NCBI GenBank assembly: GCA_035502095.1
Contig: DATJUX010000040.1
Span: forward strand, 248,001 to 312,000
Reading direction: 5' to 3'
Origin: JAKANT01 sp035502095
Lineage (GTDB): Bacteria; Pseudomonadota; Gammaproteobacteria; Burkholderiales; Burkholderiaceae_F
DNA: 64,000 nt
Numbering within the stretch: the first letter of the stretch is position 1; every line of letters starts with the position of its first letter. The notes under the pieces were generated by a model. That model was not told the DNA's origin. It saw nothing but the letters and a program-made list of their open reading frames with translations, and made no database searches. Below are positions 9,401 through 18,407 of this stretch, piece by piece. Both the position numbers and the translations under genes were made by a program.

Positions 9401-9636
9401 GTGGAGGACTCCAGACTCAGATTGACTGGGCGCGCCGGCACGACGGTCGAAATCGCATGCTTGTAGACCATCTGCGTCACGGTGTTGCGCAGGAGCACGA
9501 CGTATTGGTCGAAGGACTCGATCTGGCCCTGCAGCTTGATTCCGTTGACCAGGTAGATCGATACCGGCACGTGTTCCTTGCGCAGAGCATTCAGGAACGG
9601 GTCTTGTAGCAGTTGCCCTTTGTTGCTCATGGTCAC
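9397..9636 (-). CDS. hfq: RNA chaperone Hfq
   Basis: A 79-residue Sm-like protein forming a hexamer that anneals small RNAs to mRNAs. Sm1 (LQDPFLNALRKEHVPVSIYLVNGIKLQGQIESFD) and Sm2 (YKHAISTVVPARPV) are intact, including the QxxxL proximal-face and YKHA nucleotide-contact residues. It has no long C-terminal tail and ends shortly after Sm2, as many betaproteobacterial Hfq proteins do. A 184-bp gap to der suggests its own promoter as well as read-through. hflX overlaps its stop codon. Confidence 0.97.
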   Translation of the reverse strand: MTMSNKGQLLQDPFLNALRKEHVPVSIYLVNGIKLQGQIESFDQYVVLLRNTVTQMVYKHAISTVVPARPVNLSLESST

Positions 9637-9745
9637 TCCGATCTCTTCTTTTTCCCAGGCACCACGTCAACGTCGGGTGCCATCAGCGCATTGCAATCGC
9701 CCGAACGGCTCAAATGGGCACAAACGCCGCGAATTCAATGTAAAT

Positions 9746-9778
9746 GAAAAGGCGCCCCATTACCACCAAGCGGGCGTC
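9746..9778 (-). terminator. Possible terminator after der
   Basis: On the minus strand the arms GACGCCCG (9778-9771) and GGGGCGCC (9758-9751) can pair with one mismatch around a 12-nt loop, followed by TTTTC. It lies in the 184-bp der-hfq gap (9637-9820), about 45 bp past the der stop. The rest of the gap is AT-rich by local standards and probably carries the hfq promoter, but no box is clear enough to call. Confidence 0.4.
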
Positions 9779-9820
9779 ACGCGATGCAGGCAATGAGAAG
9801 CGCGAACTCCGCGGCCTGAA

Positions 9821-11146
9821 TCAGGTCACGTAAGGATTGGTGGCAGAGCGGAACTCGATCCGCAACGGTGTTCCCTGCAGCGAGAAGCGGTCGCGGAACC
9901 AGCCCTCCAGATACCGCCGGTAGCTCGCCTGCACACGGGCCAGCGCGGTTCCATGGATGACGATCACCGGCGGATTCTGTCCACCCTGGTGCGCATAGCG
10001 CATCTTGGGGCGCGATTGACCGGCGCGCGGAGGCGGTTGGCGTTCGACGGCAGCGTGCAGCGCCCGCGTCAGGCGCGGCGTGGGTAACTTGACGTACGCG
10101 GCGCGGAAGGCCGCCTGAACGGACCGCAAGACCCGCGCGACGCCGGTCCCGGAGCGCGCGGAGATGAAGTGGCGTGGCGCCCACTCGAGGAAGTCGAACT
10201 TGCGGTCGAGCTCGCGCTTGATGCAGGTGCGCTGGTACGTGTCGAGCCCGTCCCACTTGTTGACCGCCAGGACGAGTGCTCGGCCTGCCTCGAGAATGAA
10301 CCCGGCAATGTGCGCGTCCTGCTCGCTGATCTCCTCGGCGCCGTCGAGAAGCAGGATGGCCACATTGCACTGCTCGATCGCCTGCAGGGTCTTCACGACG
10401 GAGAACTTCTCCACCGTTTCGAACACCCGGCCCTTGCGGCGCAGCCCCGCGGTGTCGATCAACGTGTATCGCTGGGCGTCACGCTCGAATTCGACCGCGA
10501 TCGCGTCGCGCGTGGTCCCCGGTTGATCGAAGGCGATCATTCGCTGCTCGCCCAGCAACGTGTTGACGAGCGTGGATTTGCCCACGTTGGGCCTGCCCAC
10601 GATCGCCACGCGGATCCGGTCGCCGGGCGCGCTCGAAGCGGCATCGTCCGGATCGACGGCAAATCCGGCGAGGACGAGGTCCATCAGGTCCGCGACGCCC
10701 TCGCCGTGGGCGGCCGATACCGGATTGGGGGCACCCATGCCAAGCTCGTGGAATTCCGCATAGGACTCGGCGGGCAAGCCCTCCGCCTTGTTGGCGGCCA
10801 GGACCACGCGCCGGCCGGTCGTACGCAGGCGCTGTGCGATGCGTCGATCCTGAGCAGTGAGGCCCTCGCGCGCGTCCAGGACGAAGACGACGACATCGCT
10901 TTCGGCGATCGCCTGTTCCGCCTGGGCCGCCATCTCGCGCACGATCCCTTCGCCCGCGACGGGTTCGAAGCCGCCGGTGTCGATGATGAGGCACGGCACC
11001 GGCCCGACTCTTCCGTCGCCGTAGTGACGATCGCGGGTGAGGCCGGGGAAATCGGCCACGAGCGCCGCGCGGGTGCGCGTTAGTCGATTGAACAGCGTCG
11101 ACTTGCCGACATTGGGCCGCCCGACGAGTGCGACAACCGGTTTCAC
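9821..11146 (-). CDS. der: GTPase Der (EngA), 50S ribosome assembly
   Basis: 441 residues with the tandem G domains unique to Der. G1 motifs are GRPNVGKSTLFNRL (about 8-21) and GRPNVGKSTLVNTL (about 186-199), G3 are DTGGF and DTAGL, and G4 are NKAEG and NKWDG. The C-terminal KH-like domain (RALHAAVERQPPP through GTPLRIEFRS) follows. It is needed for late large-subunit assembly. Located 22 bp after bamB, the usual bamB-der neighbourhood. Confidence 0.97.
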   Translation of the reverse strand: MKPVVALVGRPNVGKSTLFNRLTRTRAALVADFPGLTRDRHYGDGRVGPVPCLIIDTGGFEPVAGEGIVREMAAQAEQAIAESDVVVFVLDAREGLTAQDRRIAQRLRTTGRRVVLAANKAEGLPAESYAEFHELGMGAPNPVSAAHGEGVADLMDLVLAGFAVDPDDAASSAPGDRIRVAIVGRPNVGKSTLVNTLLGEQRMIAFDQPGTTRDAIAVEFERDAQRYTLIDTAGLRRKGRVFETVEKFSVVKTLQAIEQCNVAILLLDGAEEISEQDAHIAGFILEAGRALVLAVNKWDGLDTYQRTCIKRELDRKFDFLEWAPRHFISARSGTGVARVLRSVQAAFRAAYVKLPTPRLTRALHAAVERQPPPRAGQSRPKMRYAHQGGQNPPVIVIHGTALARVQASYRRYLEGWFRDRFSLQGTPLRIEFRSATNPYVT

Positions 11147-11168
11147 GTCCGCTCCGGCCCGCTACCCG

Positions 11169-12317
11169 TCATTGCCCGAGCGCCAACAGCGCGATGGTTC
11201 CGCCCTGCGATTGCACCACGACACTGTCGGCCCATTGCTGCGGCCGGGCGACGATCGCGCCATCGCCAACCTCGGCGCGCGCGAGAAAGTCGCCGCTCTC
11301 CGGGGCGAGAAAGTGCACGAAGCCCTGCAGGTCACCGACGACCACCGCGCGATCGAGCGCAAGCGGCGTCGTCAGCGCCCGATTCTGCATCTTGTCGTTG
11401 CGCCACTGGTTGGCGCCTCCCTCGCGGCCGAACGCGTAGACGTGCGACTTCGCGTCGACCGCGTAGACCAGCCGCGCCCCGACAGCCGGACCCGATGCAG
11501 CGGAGAACTCGCGTGCCCAGCGCAGCGCTCCGTTGGCCGCATCGCCGCAGGCGATGCGACCTTGGAACGAGGCGGCACAGACGTCGCGCCCGCTGACCGC
11601 CACGGGCCCGACGACATCGGAAAGGCGCTCGACCTCGGTCGTGCCCTTCGGGTCGGACACCGTCGCCTCCCACCGGGTCGCGCCGTTGGCAAGCGCGAGC
11701 GCGGTCAGCTTGCCGCCCGGGAATCCGACTAGGACGTTGTCGCCCGCAAAACTCATTTCGGTCGAGGCGCGCAACGTCAGCGGCGGCTGCTGGCGCTGGA
11801 AGAACCAACGCCGCTTGCCCGTGCCGACCTCGAATGCCGCGACTCGATGGTCGGTCGAACGCACGATGACGAGGCCGTTGCCGACCAGGGGCCGCTCGGA
11901 GACGTCGCTCGACACCTGGCCGCGCCACTGTTCCTTCCCGTTGGCGTCAAGCGCGATCACCTCGCCGCGCGGCGTCGCGACGGCAACCGTCTCGCCGTCG
12001 CTGCCGACCCCGGCGGACACATCGGTTCCGAGTTCGGTGCGCCACACGACCTTGCCCGTGTCGGGCGCGATCCGCAGCAGGCTGCCGCTCGCGGATCCGG
12101 CGTAGATCGCCTTTTCCACCACGGCGGGCTGCAGGACGAGGTTGTGCGCGGAGCCGACGCTCATCTTCCAGACCACGCGCACCGGAAGTGGATTCTTGAT
12201 CGGAGCCAGTTCGGCCGGCTTCGTCAGCGCAGGGTCGCGCGACGAGCACGCCGACAGCAATATCGCGGCGGCAAGGCAACCGCGCCGCAGGACGCAGCCA
12301 AGGCGACCGCCGCCCAT
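11169..12317 (-). CDS. bamB: Outer-membrane assembly lipoprotein BamB
   Basis: A 382-residue lipoprotein of the BAM complex. It has an N-terminal signal with lipobox LSAC (lipidated Cys about 24) and then PQQ-type beta-propeller repeats, for example NGKEQWRGQ, TGKVVWRTE, TGKRRWFF and NGALRWAR. It acts as a scaffold for BamA in outer-membrane protein insertion. It lies between the yfgM-like gene (8 bp upstream) and der, the conserved hisS-yfgM-bamB-der order. Confidence 0.94.
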   Translation of the reverse strand: MGGGRLGCVLRRGCLAAAILLSACSSRDPALTKPAELAPIKNPLPVRVVWKMSVGSAHNLVLQPAVVEKAIYAGSASGSLLRIAPDTGKVVWRTELGTDVSAGVGSDGETVAVATPRGEVIALDANGKEQWRGQVSSDVSERPLVGNGLVIVRSTDHRVAAFEVGTGKRRWFFQRQQPPLTLRASTEMSFAGDNVLVGFPGGKLTALALANGATRWEATVSDPKGTTEVERLSDVVGPVAVSGRDVCAASFQGRIACGDAANGALRWAREFSAASGPAVGARLVYAVDAKSHVYAFGREGGANQWRNDKMQNRALTTPLALDRAVVVGDLQGFVHFLAPESGDFLARAEVGDGAIVARPQQWADSVVVQSQGGTIALLALGQ

Positions 12318-12324
12318 CAGCGCC

Positions 12325-12966
12325 TCACGACGCCGCGGGCGCCGGCAGCGCGTCGAGCTTCAGCTGGATGTATGCGCGCAGCGGATTGTCGGCCGCTGCC
12401 TTGTCCAACGCTTCCCGGTACGCGGCACGTGCCTCGTCGACCTTGTTCTGAGCGAGCAGCACGTCGCCGCGGCGATCGGCAAACTGGGCTGCGTGCGAGG
12501 CCGGGACATTCTCGGCCAACACTTTTAGCGCCTCGTCGTAGGCCTTCTCATCCAGCAGGACACCCGCCAGTCGCACACGCGCCGTCGCCGCGAGCTCGGG
12601 CCGTCCCGACCTGTCGATCACCCAGCGCAGTTGCGCCTTCGCGCCGCTGCTGTCACCCGCCTCCTGGTAGACCTTCGCCGCCTGCAGCGCCGCGAGGCTT
12701 GCGTAGATCGTGCGGTTGTATTTCTCGATAATGCCGCCGGCCAGGTCCTTGGCCTTGTCGGCGTCTTTTGCCTCCAACGCAACGAGCAGCCGGTCGTACT
12801 CCTCTCCCGCCGCCTGGCCCTGGCGCCGCTCGTACCACCGCCACCCGTTGAACGCCGCGATCGCGAGCAGCACGATGGTCGCGGTGGTCAGTATCAGGTT
12901 GCCGTATTTCTCCCACCACGCTTTGAAGGTGGCGAGTTGCTCCTGCTCCTGTAGGTCGTACGCCAT
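12325..12966 (-). CDS. YfgM-like TPR protein, ancillary SecYEG/BAM-linked
   Basis: 213 residues from the ATG at 12966. A cytosolic N-terminus (MAYDLQEQEQLATFKAWWEKYG) precedes one membrane helix (about 24-42, NLILTTATIVLLAIAAFNGW) and then periplasmic TPR-like helices (KVYQEAGDSSGAKAQLRWVID, RGDVLLAQNKVDEARAAYREAL). This matches the YfgM/UPF0070 family, which associates with the Sec translocon and periplasmic chaperones. It sits between hisS and bamB, as in other proteobacteria. The same frame stays open through hisS, but the family start is clear. Confidence 0.88.
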   Translation of the reverse strand: MAYDLQEQEQLATFKAWWEKYGNLILTTATIVLLAIAAFNGWRWYERRQGQAAGEEYDRLLVALEAKDADKAKDLAGGIIEKYNRTIYASLAALQAAKVYQEAGDSSGAKAQLRWVIDRSGRPELAATARVRLAGVLLDEKAYDEALKVLAENVPASHAAQFADRRGDVLLAQNKVDEARAAYREALDKAAADNPLRAYIQLKLDALPAPAAS

Positions 12967-12983
12967 CGCGCCTTCCGTCTCTC

Positions 12984-14297
12984 TCAGTTGTTTTCGCTTT
13001 GACTCTGGTACAGCATGGCTGCGACCAGCGCCTGCCCCACTTCCGCCTGCGGCACCATGCTCTGGCGCGCGAAAGGCGCCTCCTCGCTGCGTGGCCGCAG
13101 CGCCTTGATCGCCGCCGCCCCCTGCGCAACTTCGTCTACCCCGACGATCACCGCGAACGCCGCGCCGCTCGCATCGGCACGCTTCATCTGGGACTTCAGG
13201 CTCGTCGCACCGGCGTTGTACGTGACGTCCAGACCCTTGTCGCGCAAGCGCTCGGCGAGCAGGAACGCGGCCGTTGCGGTCGCCCCGCCCTGGTGGACGA
13301 CGTAGACGTCGGTGCGCGCGATCATCTCTCCGCCGCCACGCTCGCGCACCAGGTCCAGCACGCGCTCGACGCCGAACGCGTAACCGCAGCTGGGGGTCGG
13401 CTTGCCTCCCATGCGCTCCACGAGCGGGTCGTAGCGCCCCCCGCCGCAGATCGTGCCCTGGCTTCCGAGCGCGTCCGTAATCCACTCGTAGACCGTCAGG
13501 TTGTAGTAGTCGAGGCCGCGCACCAGGCGGGGATTGACCGTGAACTCGATGCCGGCGGCGCGCAGCAGCTGCTGCAGGCCCTCGAGGAAGGTGCGCGAGG
13601 AGTCGCTCAGGTAGTCGGTGATGCGCGGGGCAGTCGCGACGACTTCCGCCAGCGCCGGATTCTTGCTGTCCAGGATCCGCAGCGGATTGCTGTGCAGGCG
13701 CCGGCGCGCATCGGCGTCGAGCGCGTCGAGGTGGCGCTCGAAGTGCCCGATCAGGTCGGCGCGATGGCGCAGGCGTTCCTCCGCCTGACCGAGGCAATTT
13801 ATCTCGAGTCGCACCGGACCCAGGCCGAGCTGTTGCCACAAGCGCGACAGCATCACGATGTGCTCGGCGTCGATGTCGGGGCCGTCGAAACCGAGGGCCT
13901 CGACGTTGACCTGATTGAATTGCCGATAACGTCCGCGCTGCGGCCGCTCGTGCCGGAACACCGGCCCCATGCTCCAGACGCGGCGCGGGGCCTCGTAGGT
14001 CAGGTTGTGTTCGATCGCGGCGCGCACGACCCCGGCGGTGAATTCGGGACGCAGCGTGAGATGCTCGCCGTTCAGACGGTCCTCGAACGAATACATCTCC
14101 TTTTCGACAATGTCCGTAACTTCGCCGATGCCGCGCACGAAGAGTTCGGTGTGCTCCAGCACCGGCGTACGAATCTGCTGGTAGCCATAGGCGCCAAGCC
14201 AGTCAACGACCCGCGCCTCGAACCACTCCCAGAGTCCCGCATCGGCCGGCAACAGATCGTTCATGCCGCGCACGGCGGCGAGGCGCGTCTTGCCCAC
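12984..14297 (-). CDS. hisS: Histidyl-tRNA synthetase
   Basis: A 437-residue class II synthetase charging tRNA-His. Opens RLAAVRGMNDLLPAD. Motif 2 is GPVFRHERPQRGRYRQFNQV, the HisA box is LVRGLDYYNLTVYEW, motif 3 is GCG-like CGYAFGVERVLDL, and a C-terminal anticodon-binding domain follows (VYVVHQGGATATAAFLLAE). These full-length features separate it from hisZ at 4623-5768. It starts three bases after the ispG stop and is followed by the yfgM-like gene. Confidence 0.96.
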   Translation of the reverse strand: MGKTRLAAVRGMNDLLPADAGLWEWFEARVVDWLGAYGYQQIRTPVLEHTELFVRGIGEVTDIVEKEMYSFEDRLNGEHLTLRPEFTAGVVRAAIEHNLTYEAPRRVWSMGPVFRHERPQRGRYRQFNQVNVEALGFDGPDIDAEHIVMLSRLWQQLGLGPVRLEINCLGQAEERLRHRADLIGHFERHLDALDADARRRLHSNPLRILDSKNPALAEVVATAPRITDYLSDSSRTFLEGLQQLLRAAGIEFTVNPRLVRGLDYYNLTVYEWITDALGSQGTICGGGRYDPLVERMGGKPTPSCGYAFGVERVLDLVRERGGGEMIARTDVYVVHQGGATATAAFLLAERLRDKGLDVTYNAGATSLKSQMKRADASGAAFAVIVGVDEVAQGAAAIKALRPRSEEAPFARQSMVPQAEVGQALVAAMLYQSQSENN

Positions 14298-14300
14298 CGT

Positions 14301-15611
14301 TCAGCCCCGTGCGCTGGTAGCGTGCTGCGCGCCGTCCGGCATCCGCGCGTAGTTGCGCCGGACGTAGGACTCGACGATCACCTGGAATTCCTCGGCGATC
14401 TGCGCCCCCTTGAGGGTCACCGTGCGCACCCCGTCGACGAAGACGGGTGCGACCGGCTGCTCCCCGGTTCCAGGCAGGCTGATGCCGATGTTGGCGTGCT
14501 TGCTTTCACCGGGCCCATTGACCACGCACCCCATGACCGCGACATTCATCGACTCGACGCCCGGATACGTCGTGCGCCAGATTGGCATCTGGGCACTCAG
14601 GTAACCCTGGATCCTGGCGGCCAGCTCCTGGAAGAACGTGCTGGTGGTGCGGCCACACCCCGGGCAGGCGATCACCTGCGGCGTAAACGCACGCAAGCCG
14701 AGCGCCTGCAACACCTCTTGCGCCACCTGCACTTCACGGGTTCTCGCTTCCCCGGGCGCGGGCGTCAGGGAGATGCGGATCGTGTCGCCGATGCCCTCCT
14801 GTAGCAGCACGGCAAGCGCGGCCGTCGAGGCGACGATGCCCTTGCTTCCCATCCCCGCTTCCGTCAGCCCGAGATGCAGCGGATAGTCGCAGCGGCGGGA
14901 AAGTTCGCGGTACACCGCAATCAGGTCCTGCACGCCGCTCACCTTGGCCGACAGGATGATCCGATCGTCCGCGAGACCGAGTTCTACCGCGCGGCGCGCG
15001 CTTTCGGTCGCCGAGCGGACCAGCGCCTCGCGTAGCACCGCGCCGGCGTCCCAGGGTTCGTCGCGCCGCGCGTTCTCGTCCATCATCCGCGCGAGCAGGT
15101 CCTGATCGAGCGAGCCCCAATTGACGCCGATCCGCACCGGCTTCGCGTAGCGGCAGGCCACCTCGATCATCTGCGCGAAATTGTCGTCGCGCCGCGCCCC
15201 GGTGCCGACGTTGCCCGGATTGATACGGTATTTCGAGAGTGCGCGCGCGCAGTCCGGAAATTGCGTCAGGAGACGATGGCCGTTGTAGTGGAAGTCGCCG
15301 ACCAGCGGGACGTGGACCCCCATCCGATCGAGTTGGTCGCGGATCGCGGGTACTTCGCGCGCCGCATCGGGCGAGTTGACCGTGATACGGACGACTTCGG
15401 ACCCCGCTTGCGCCAGTTCCTTGACCTGGATCGCGGTCGCGATCGCGTCCGCCGTGTCCGTGTTCGTCATCGATTGAACGAGCACGGGCGCATCACCCCC
15501 CACGTGGACGCGCTGGTCGCCCCAGGCAATTTCGACCTGGCGCGTCGCGCGACGCGGCTGCGACGCGGCGGCCGAAGGCAGGCAGGCAAGCGGTTCGACG
15601 GGCGAGTTCAT
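14301..15611 (-). CDS. ispG: 4-hydroxy-3-methylbut-2-en-1-yl diphosphate synthase (flavodoxin)
   Basis: An Fe-S enzyme of the MEP isoprenoid pathway converting MEcPP to HMBPP. 436 residues with the N-terminal TIM barrel (PVLVQSMTNTDTAD, VRIGVNWGSLDQDLL). The C-terminal [4Fe-4S] ligand motifs are CPGCGRTTSTF and GCVVNGPGES. An insertion before the C-terminal domain makes it longer than the 372-residue E. coli protein, which is typical in this lineage. It lies between rodZ (5 bp upstream) and hisS. Confidence 0.95.
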   Translation of the reverse strand: MNSPVEPLACLPSAAASQPRRATRQVEIAWGDQRVHVGGDAPVLVQSMTNTDTADAIATAIQVKELAQAGSEVVRITVNSPDAAREVPAIRDQLDRMGVHVPLVGDFHYNGHRLLTQFPDCARALSKYRINPGNVGTGARRDDNFAQMIEVACRYAKPVRIGVNWGSLDQDLLARMMDENARRDEPWDAGAVLREALVRSATESARRAVELGLADDRIILSAKVSGVQDLIAVYRELSRRCDYPLHLGLTEAGMGSKGIVASTAALAVLLQEGIGDTIRISLTPAPGEARTREVQVAQEVLQALGLRAFTPQVIACPGCGRTTSTFFQELAARIQGYLSAQMPIWRTTYPGVESMNVAVMGCVVNGPGESKHANIGISLPGTGEQPVAPVFVDGVRTVTLKGAQIAEEFQVIVESYVRRNYARMPDGAQHATSARG

Positions 15612-15616
15612 CGGCT

Positions 15617-16477
15617 CTAGTTGAGCGTGATCCGGGCGACGTTGTCGACGCTTGTCACCGGCTTGAGGTCGATCGACTTGCCCTTGTAGTCGACCGCCAC
15701 CGCCGACGCGTTGCCGATCACGAGGCGCAGCGGCGGCTTGCCTTCGACCCGCTGCTCGGTACCTGCGGCGTTGACCTGGGAATGCACGACGCGTCCGTCG
15801 GCCTGCGTCACCTCGACCCAGGACTCGTCACGGAAGCTCAGGCGCACCGACTCGGAAGCGGGCGGCGCCACCGGTGCGGGCACGGCCGTCGGCGCAGCTG
15901 CGCTTGCCGCCGCCGCGGCCCTTTCAACCGGCGGTGGTGCCGCCGCATCGGCCTTCTGCTCGGCCGCCGCCGGCAGCGCGGGTGCCGTCGCAACCGGCGG
16001 TGCCGGCGTGGCATTTCCGGCCGCGCCCTCGACGCGCACGCGGTCACGCCGCGTCGCGAGCCCGCCGACCACGGCAAAAACGATCAGGACCGCGATCACG
16101 CCAACCACGACCACGCGGCGGGTACCGTGATCGCTCGGCGCCTCGAGCGCCGACGCAGAGCGCGCCGACGCCATTTGCAGCGGAACGCCTGCACGCGATC
16201 CCAGCGCTGCGTTCAGTTCGGCCACCAGCGGAGCCGGGTCAAGCCGCACCTCCTTCGCGTAGTTGCGCACGAAACCGCGCAGGAAGGGCGCCGGCAAGGC
16301 CGGCAAGTCCTCGCTTTCGATCGCCCGCACCTGCTTCGGATGCAGGCGCAACCGCGCCGCGATTTCGTCGACCGAGAGGCCGAGCTTTTCGCGCGCGGCA
16401 GCCAGCCGCCGCCCGAAGCCGGTCACCGGCTCGGGTTCGATGCCGGTTTCCGCCTGTGGCGCCTCGACGTCATTCAT
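15617..16477 (-). CDS. rodZ: RodZ-like cytoskeletal HTH membrane protein
   Basis: 286 residues. The cytosolic N-terminal HTH domain (FGRRLAAAREKLGLSVDEIAARL) binds MreB in characterised RodZ. A juxtamembrane basic stretch and one membrane helix (about 124-143, VVVVGVIAVLIVFAVVGGLA) come next. A Pro/Ala-rich periplasmic linker leads to a DUF4115 C-terminal domain (SFRDESWVEVTQADGRVVHS). It helps set rod shape. Its start overlaps the pilF stop by eight bases, and ispG follows, the standard pilF-rodZ-ispG block. Confidence 0.9.
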   Translation of the reverse strand: MNDVEAPQAETGIEPEPVTGFGRRLAAAREKLGLSVDEIAARLRLHPKQVRAIESEDLPALPAPFLRGFVRNYAKEVRLDPAPLVAELNAALGSRAGVPLQMASARSASALEAPSDHGTRRVVVVGVIAVLIVFAVVGGLATRRDRVRVEGAAGNATPAPPVATAPALPAAAEQKADAAAPPPVERAAAAASAAAPTAVPAPVAPPASESVRLSFRDESWVEVTQADGRVVHSQVNAAGTEQRVEGKPPLRLVIGNASAVAVDYKGKSIDLKPVTSVDNVARITLN

Positions 16478-17282
16478 CGAAGGCCTCTCGTCTCAGCGCA
16501 GCGGCCTCGCGCGAGTCCGGGAACCGGCGGCGCAGATCCGTGGCGAGTTGCTGCTCCGTCCGAGCGTCTCCTTCGGCGCGCGCGATGCGCACGCCGAGCC
16601 ACAGCACCTCTGCGCCGGCATCCTGGCCGCTTGGCAGGAGCCCGTAGTAGAAGCGCGCGCGCTCGAGCTGACCCAGCTTCAGGTAGAGACGCGAGAGTTG
16701 ATACTTCGTGATCGGGTTGGAAGCATCGAGCTCGAACGAATGCTTGAGGTATTCCTCGGCGGCCGTCAGGTCCTTGATGCGAAGCATGCACAGACCCGCG
16801 TTCTGCATCGGCATCGCGGGCGTTGCGTAGGTCTTCGCTGCCGCAGCCCGCTTGAAGTAGTCGATCGACTGTCGCTCGCGTCCGCTCTGGCACAGGAACC
16901 ACCCGTAGTTGTTCAGGATCTCCGGGTTGTCGTTGTCGAGCTGCAGCGCACGCTGGAAATTCGCCTCCGCCTCGTCGCGCTTGCCTTGATCCATGTTGAC
17001 GAGCCCGAGCAGCCCATATGCCTCCGCGTAGTTCGGATCGAGCTTGAGCGCGTTCTGGATCTCTTCGATGGCGATGCTGAACTGGCCCTTCTGGTAGTAC
17101 GTTGCCGCCAGCTGCAACCGTATGGAGGCGCGCTTGCGTGCGTCCGGCTCGTTTGGCGTCCCGGGTCGCTGGTTCGAGGCCACCGGTTGGCCGTTGACCT
17201 CGGTGGTCGTCGTGCAACTCCCGTTCAGGACCGCCACGGTCACCGCAAGCGCGGCGAGAGGCAAATTCGGCAAACCTCGCAT
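16470..17282 (-). CDS. pilF: Type IV pilus biogenesis/stability lipoprotein PilF (PilW)
   Basis: 270 residues from the ATG at 17282. The lipoprotein signal has lipobox NGSC (Cys about 23), followed by TPR repeats (LAATYYQKGQFSIAIEEIQNAL, YAEAYGLLGLVNMDQGKRDEAE, PEILNNYGWFLCQSGRERQSI). PilF helps PilQ secretin multimers assemble in the outer membrane. It sits between rlmN (8 bp upstream) and rodZ, the conserved rlmN-pilF-rodZ order. Whether the organism makes type IV pili cannot be told from this window. Confidence 0.9.
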   Translation of the reverse strand: MRGLPNLPLAALAVTVAVLNGSCTTTTEVNGQPVASNQRPGTPNEPDARKRASIRLQLAATYYQKGQFSIAIEEIQNALKLDPNYAEAYGLLGLVNMDQGKRDEAEANFQRALQLDNDNPEILNNYGWFLCQSGRERQSIDYFKRAAAAKTYATPAMPMQNAGLCMLRIKDLTAAEEYLKHSFELDASNPITKYQLSRLYLKLGQLERARFYYGLLPSGQDAGAEVLWLGVRIARAEGDARTEQQLATDLRRRFPDSREAAALRREAFDE

Positions 17283-17290
17283 CTCGGCTC

Positions 17291-18397
17291 CTACCGCACC
17301 GCCACCAACGGCGGCAGACGGCTGGCGCGCTCGTGCACGCGGGTTCGATCCTGAACTTCGCCCGCGAGCTGTCCGCACGCAGCGTCGATGTCGTCGCCGC
17401 GCGTCTTCCGCACGGTGGTCACGATTCCGGCATCGGCGAGTACGCGGGCAAACGCCTTGATGGTGTCTGCCGAAGCGCAGCGCAGGCCCGACCCGGGAAA
17501 CGGATTGAAGGGGATCAGGTTCAGCTTGCAGGAAACATCCTGCACGAGCGCGACGAGCTCGTACGCATGCGACTCCGCGTCGTTGACACCGTCGAGCATG
17601 ACGTATTCGAAGGTGATGAAGTCGCGCGGCGCGTGGCGCAGGTAGCGACGGCAGGCGGTCAGGAGCTCCCGCAAGGGATACTTGCGATTCAGTGGCACGA
17701 GTTCGTCGCGCAGAGCGTCGTTCGGTGCGTGCAGCGAAACCGCAAGCGCCACCGGGCAATCGAGCGCAAGACGGTCCATCTGCGGCACCATGCCCGAGGT
17801 GGAGAGCGTCACGCGCCGGCGCGAGAGGCCGTAGGCGTTGTCGTCCAGCATCAAGCGCAACGCCGCGACGACCGGCTCGTAGTTCTGCAGCGGCTCGCCC
17901 ATGCCCATCAAAACGACATTGCTGATCACCCGCTCCGCCGGCGCCTCCGCATGCTCGCTCCGCAAAAGGTGCTCGGCACACCAAAGCTGGCCGATGATCT
18001 CGGCGGTCCTCAGGTTGCGGCTGAAACCCTGCCTGCCGGTGGAACAGAAGCGGCAGTTGACCGCGCATCCGGCCTGCGTCGATACACACAGCGTGCCGCG
18101 CTCCTCCTCGGGGATGTAGACAGCTTCGATGGCGTTGCCGGCGCCGACGTCCAGGAGCCATTTCCTGGTGCCGTCGGCGGACCGGCTGTCGCGCAGCACC
18201 GGGAGCGCGTCGACCGTCGCACGTTCGTCGAGGCGGGCGCGCAGCGACTTCGCGAGGTCCGTCATCTGATCGAAGCGGCTCGCCCCCCGCTGGTGGATCC
18301 AGCGCATCAACTGGCGCGCGCGAAACGGCTTCTCGCCGATCGATTCGACGAACGCCGTAAGCGCCGCGGCATCGAATTCGAGCAGGTTGGCGCGCAC
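17291..18397 (-). CDS. rlmN: Dual-specificity 23S rRNA/tRNA m2A methyltransferase RlmN
   Basis: A 368-residue radical SAM methylase acting on 23S rRNA A2503 and tRNA A37. The radical SAM cluster motif CAVNCRFC has Cys at 111, 115 and 118. The C-terminal catalytic Cys is kept in DIDAACGQLAGEV, and the GMGEPLQNYEPV block is present. The start chosen is GTG at 18397, ten bases past the ndk stop, with GAG about nine bases upstream. Longer in-frame extension would run back through ndk. E. coli RlmN is 384 residues. Confidence 0.94.
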   Translation of the reverse strand: MRANLLEFDAAALTAFVESIGEKPFRARQLMRWIHQRGASRFDQMTDLAKSLRARLDERATVDALPVLRDSRSADGTRKWLLDVGAGNAIEAVYIPEEERGTLCVSTQAGCAVNCRFCSTGRQGFSRNLRTAEIIGQLWCAEHLLRSEHAEAPAERVISNVVLMGMGEPLQNYEPVVAALRLMLDDNAYGLSRRRVTLSTSGMVPQMDRLALDCPVALAVSLHAPNDALRDELVPLNRKYPLRELLTACRRYLRHAPRDFITFEYVMLDGVNDAESHAYELVALVQDVSCKLNLIPFNPFPGSGLRCASADTIKAFARVLADAGIVTTVRKTRGDDIDAACGQLAGEVQDRTRVHERASRLPPLVAVR

Positions 18398-18407
18398 CCT
18401 CGGGTAC

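Noticed and set aside
15838..16130. Ala/Pro/Gly-rich repeats in several frames in the middle of rodZ.
   Set aside because: They arise from the Pro/Ala linker of RodZ in its own frame; the other frames are by-products.
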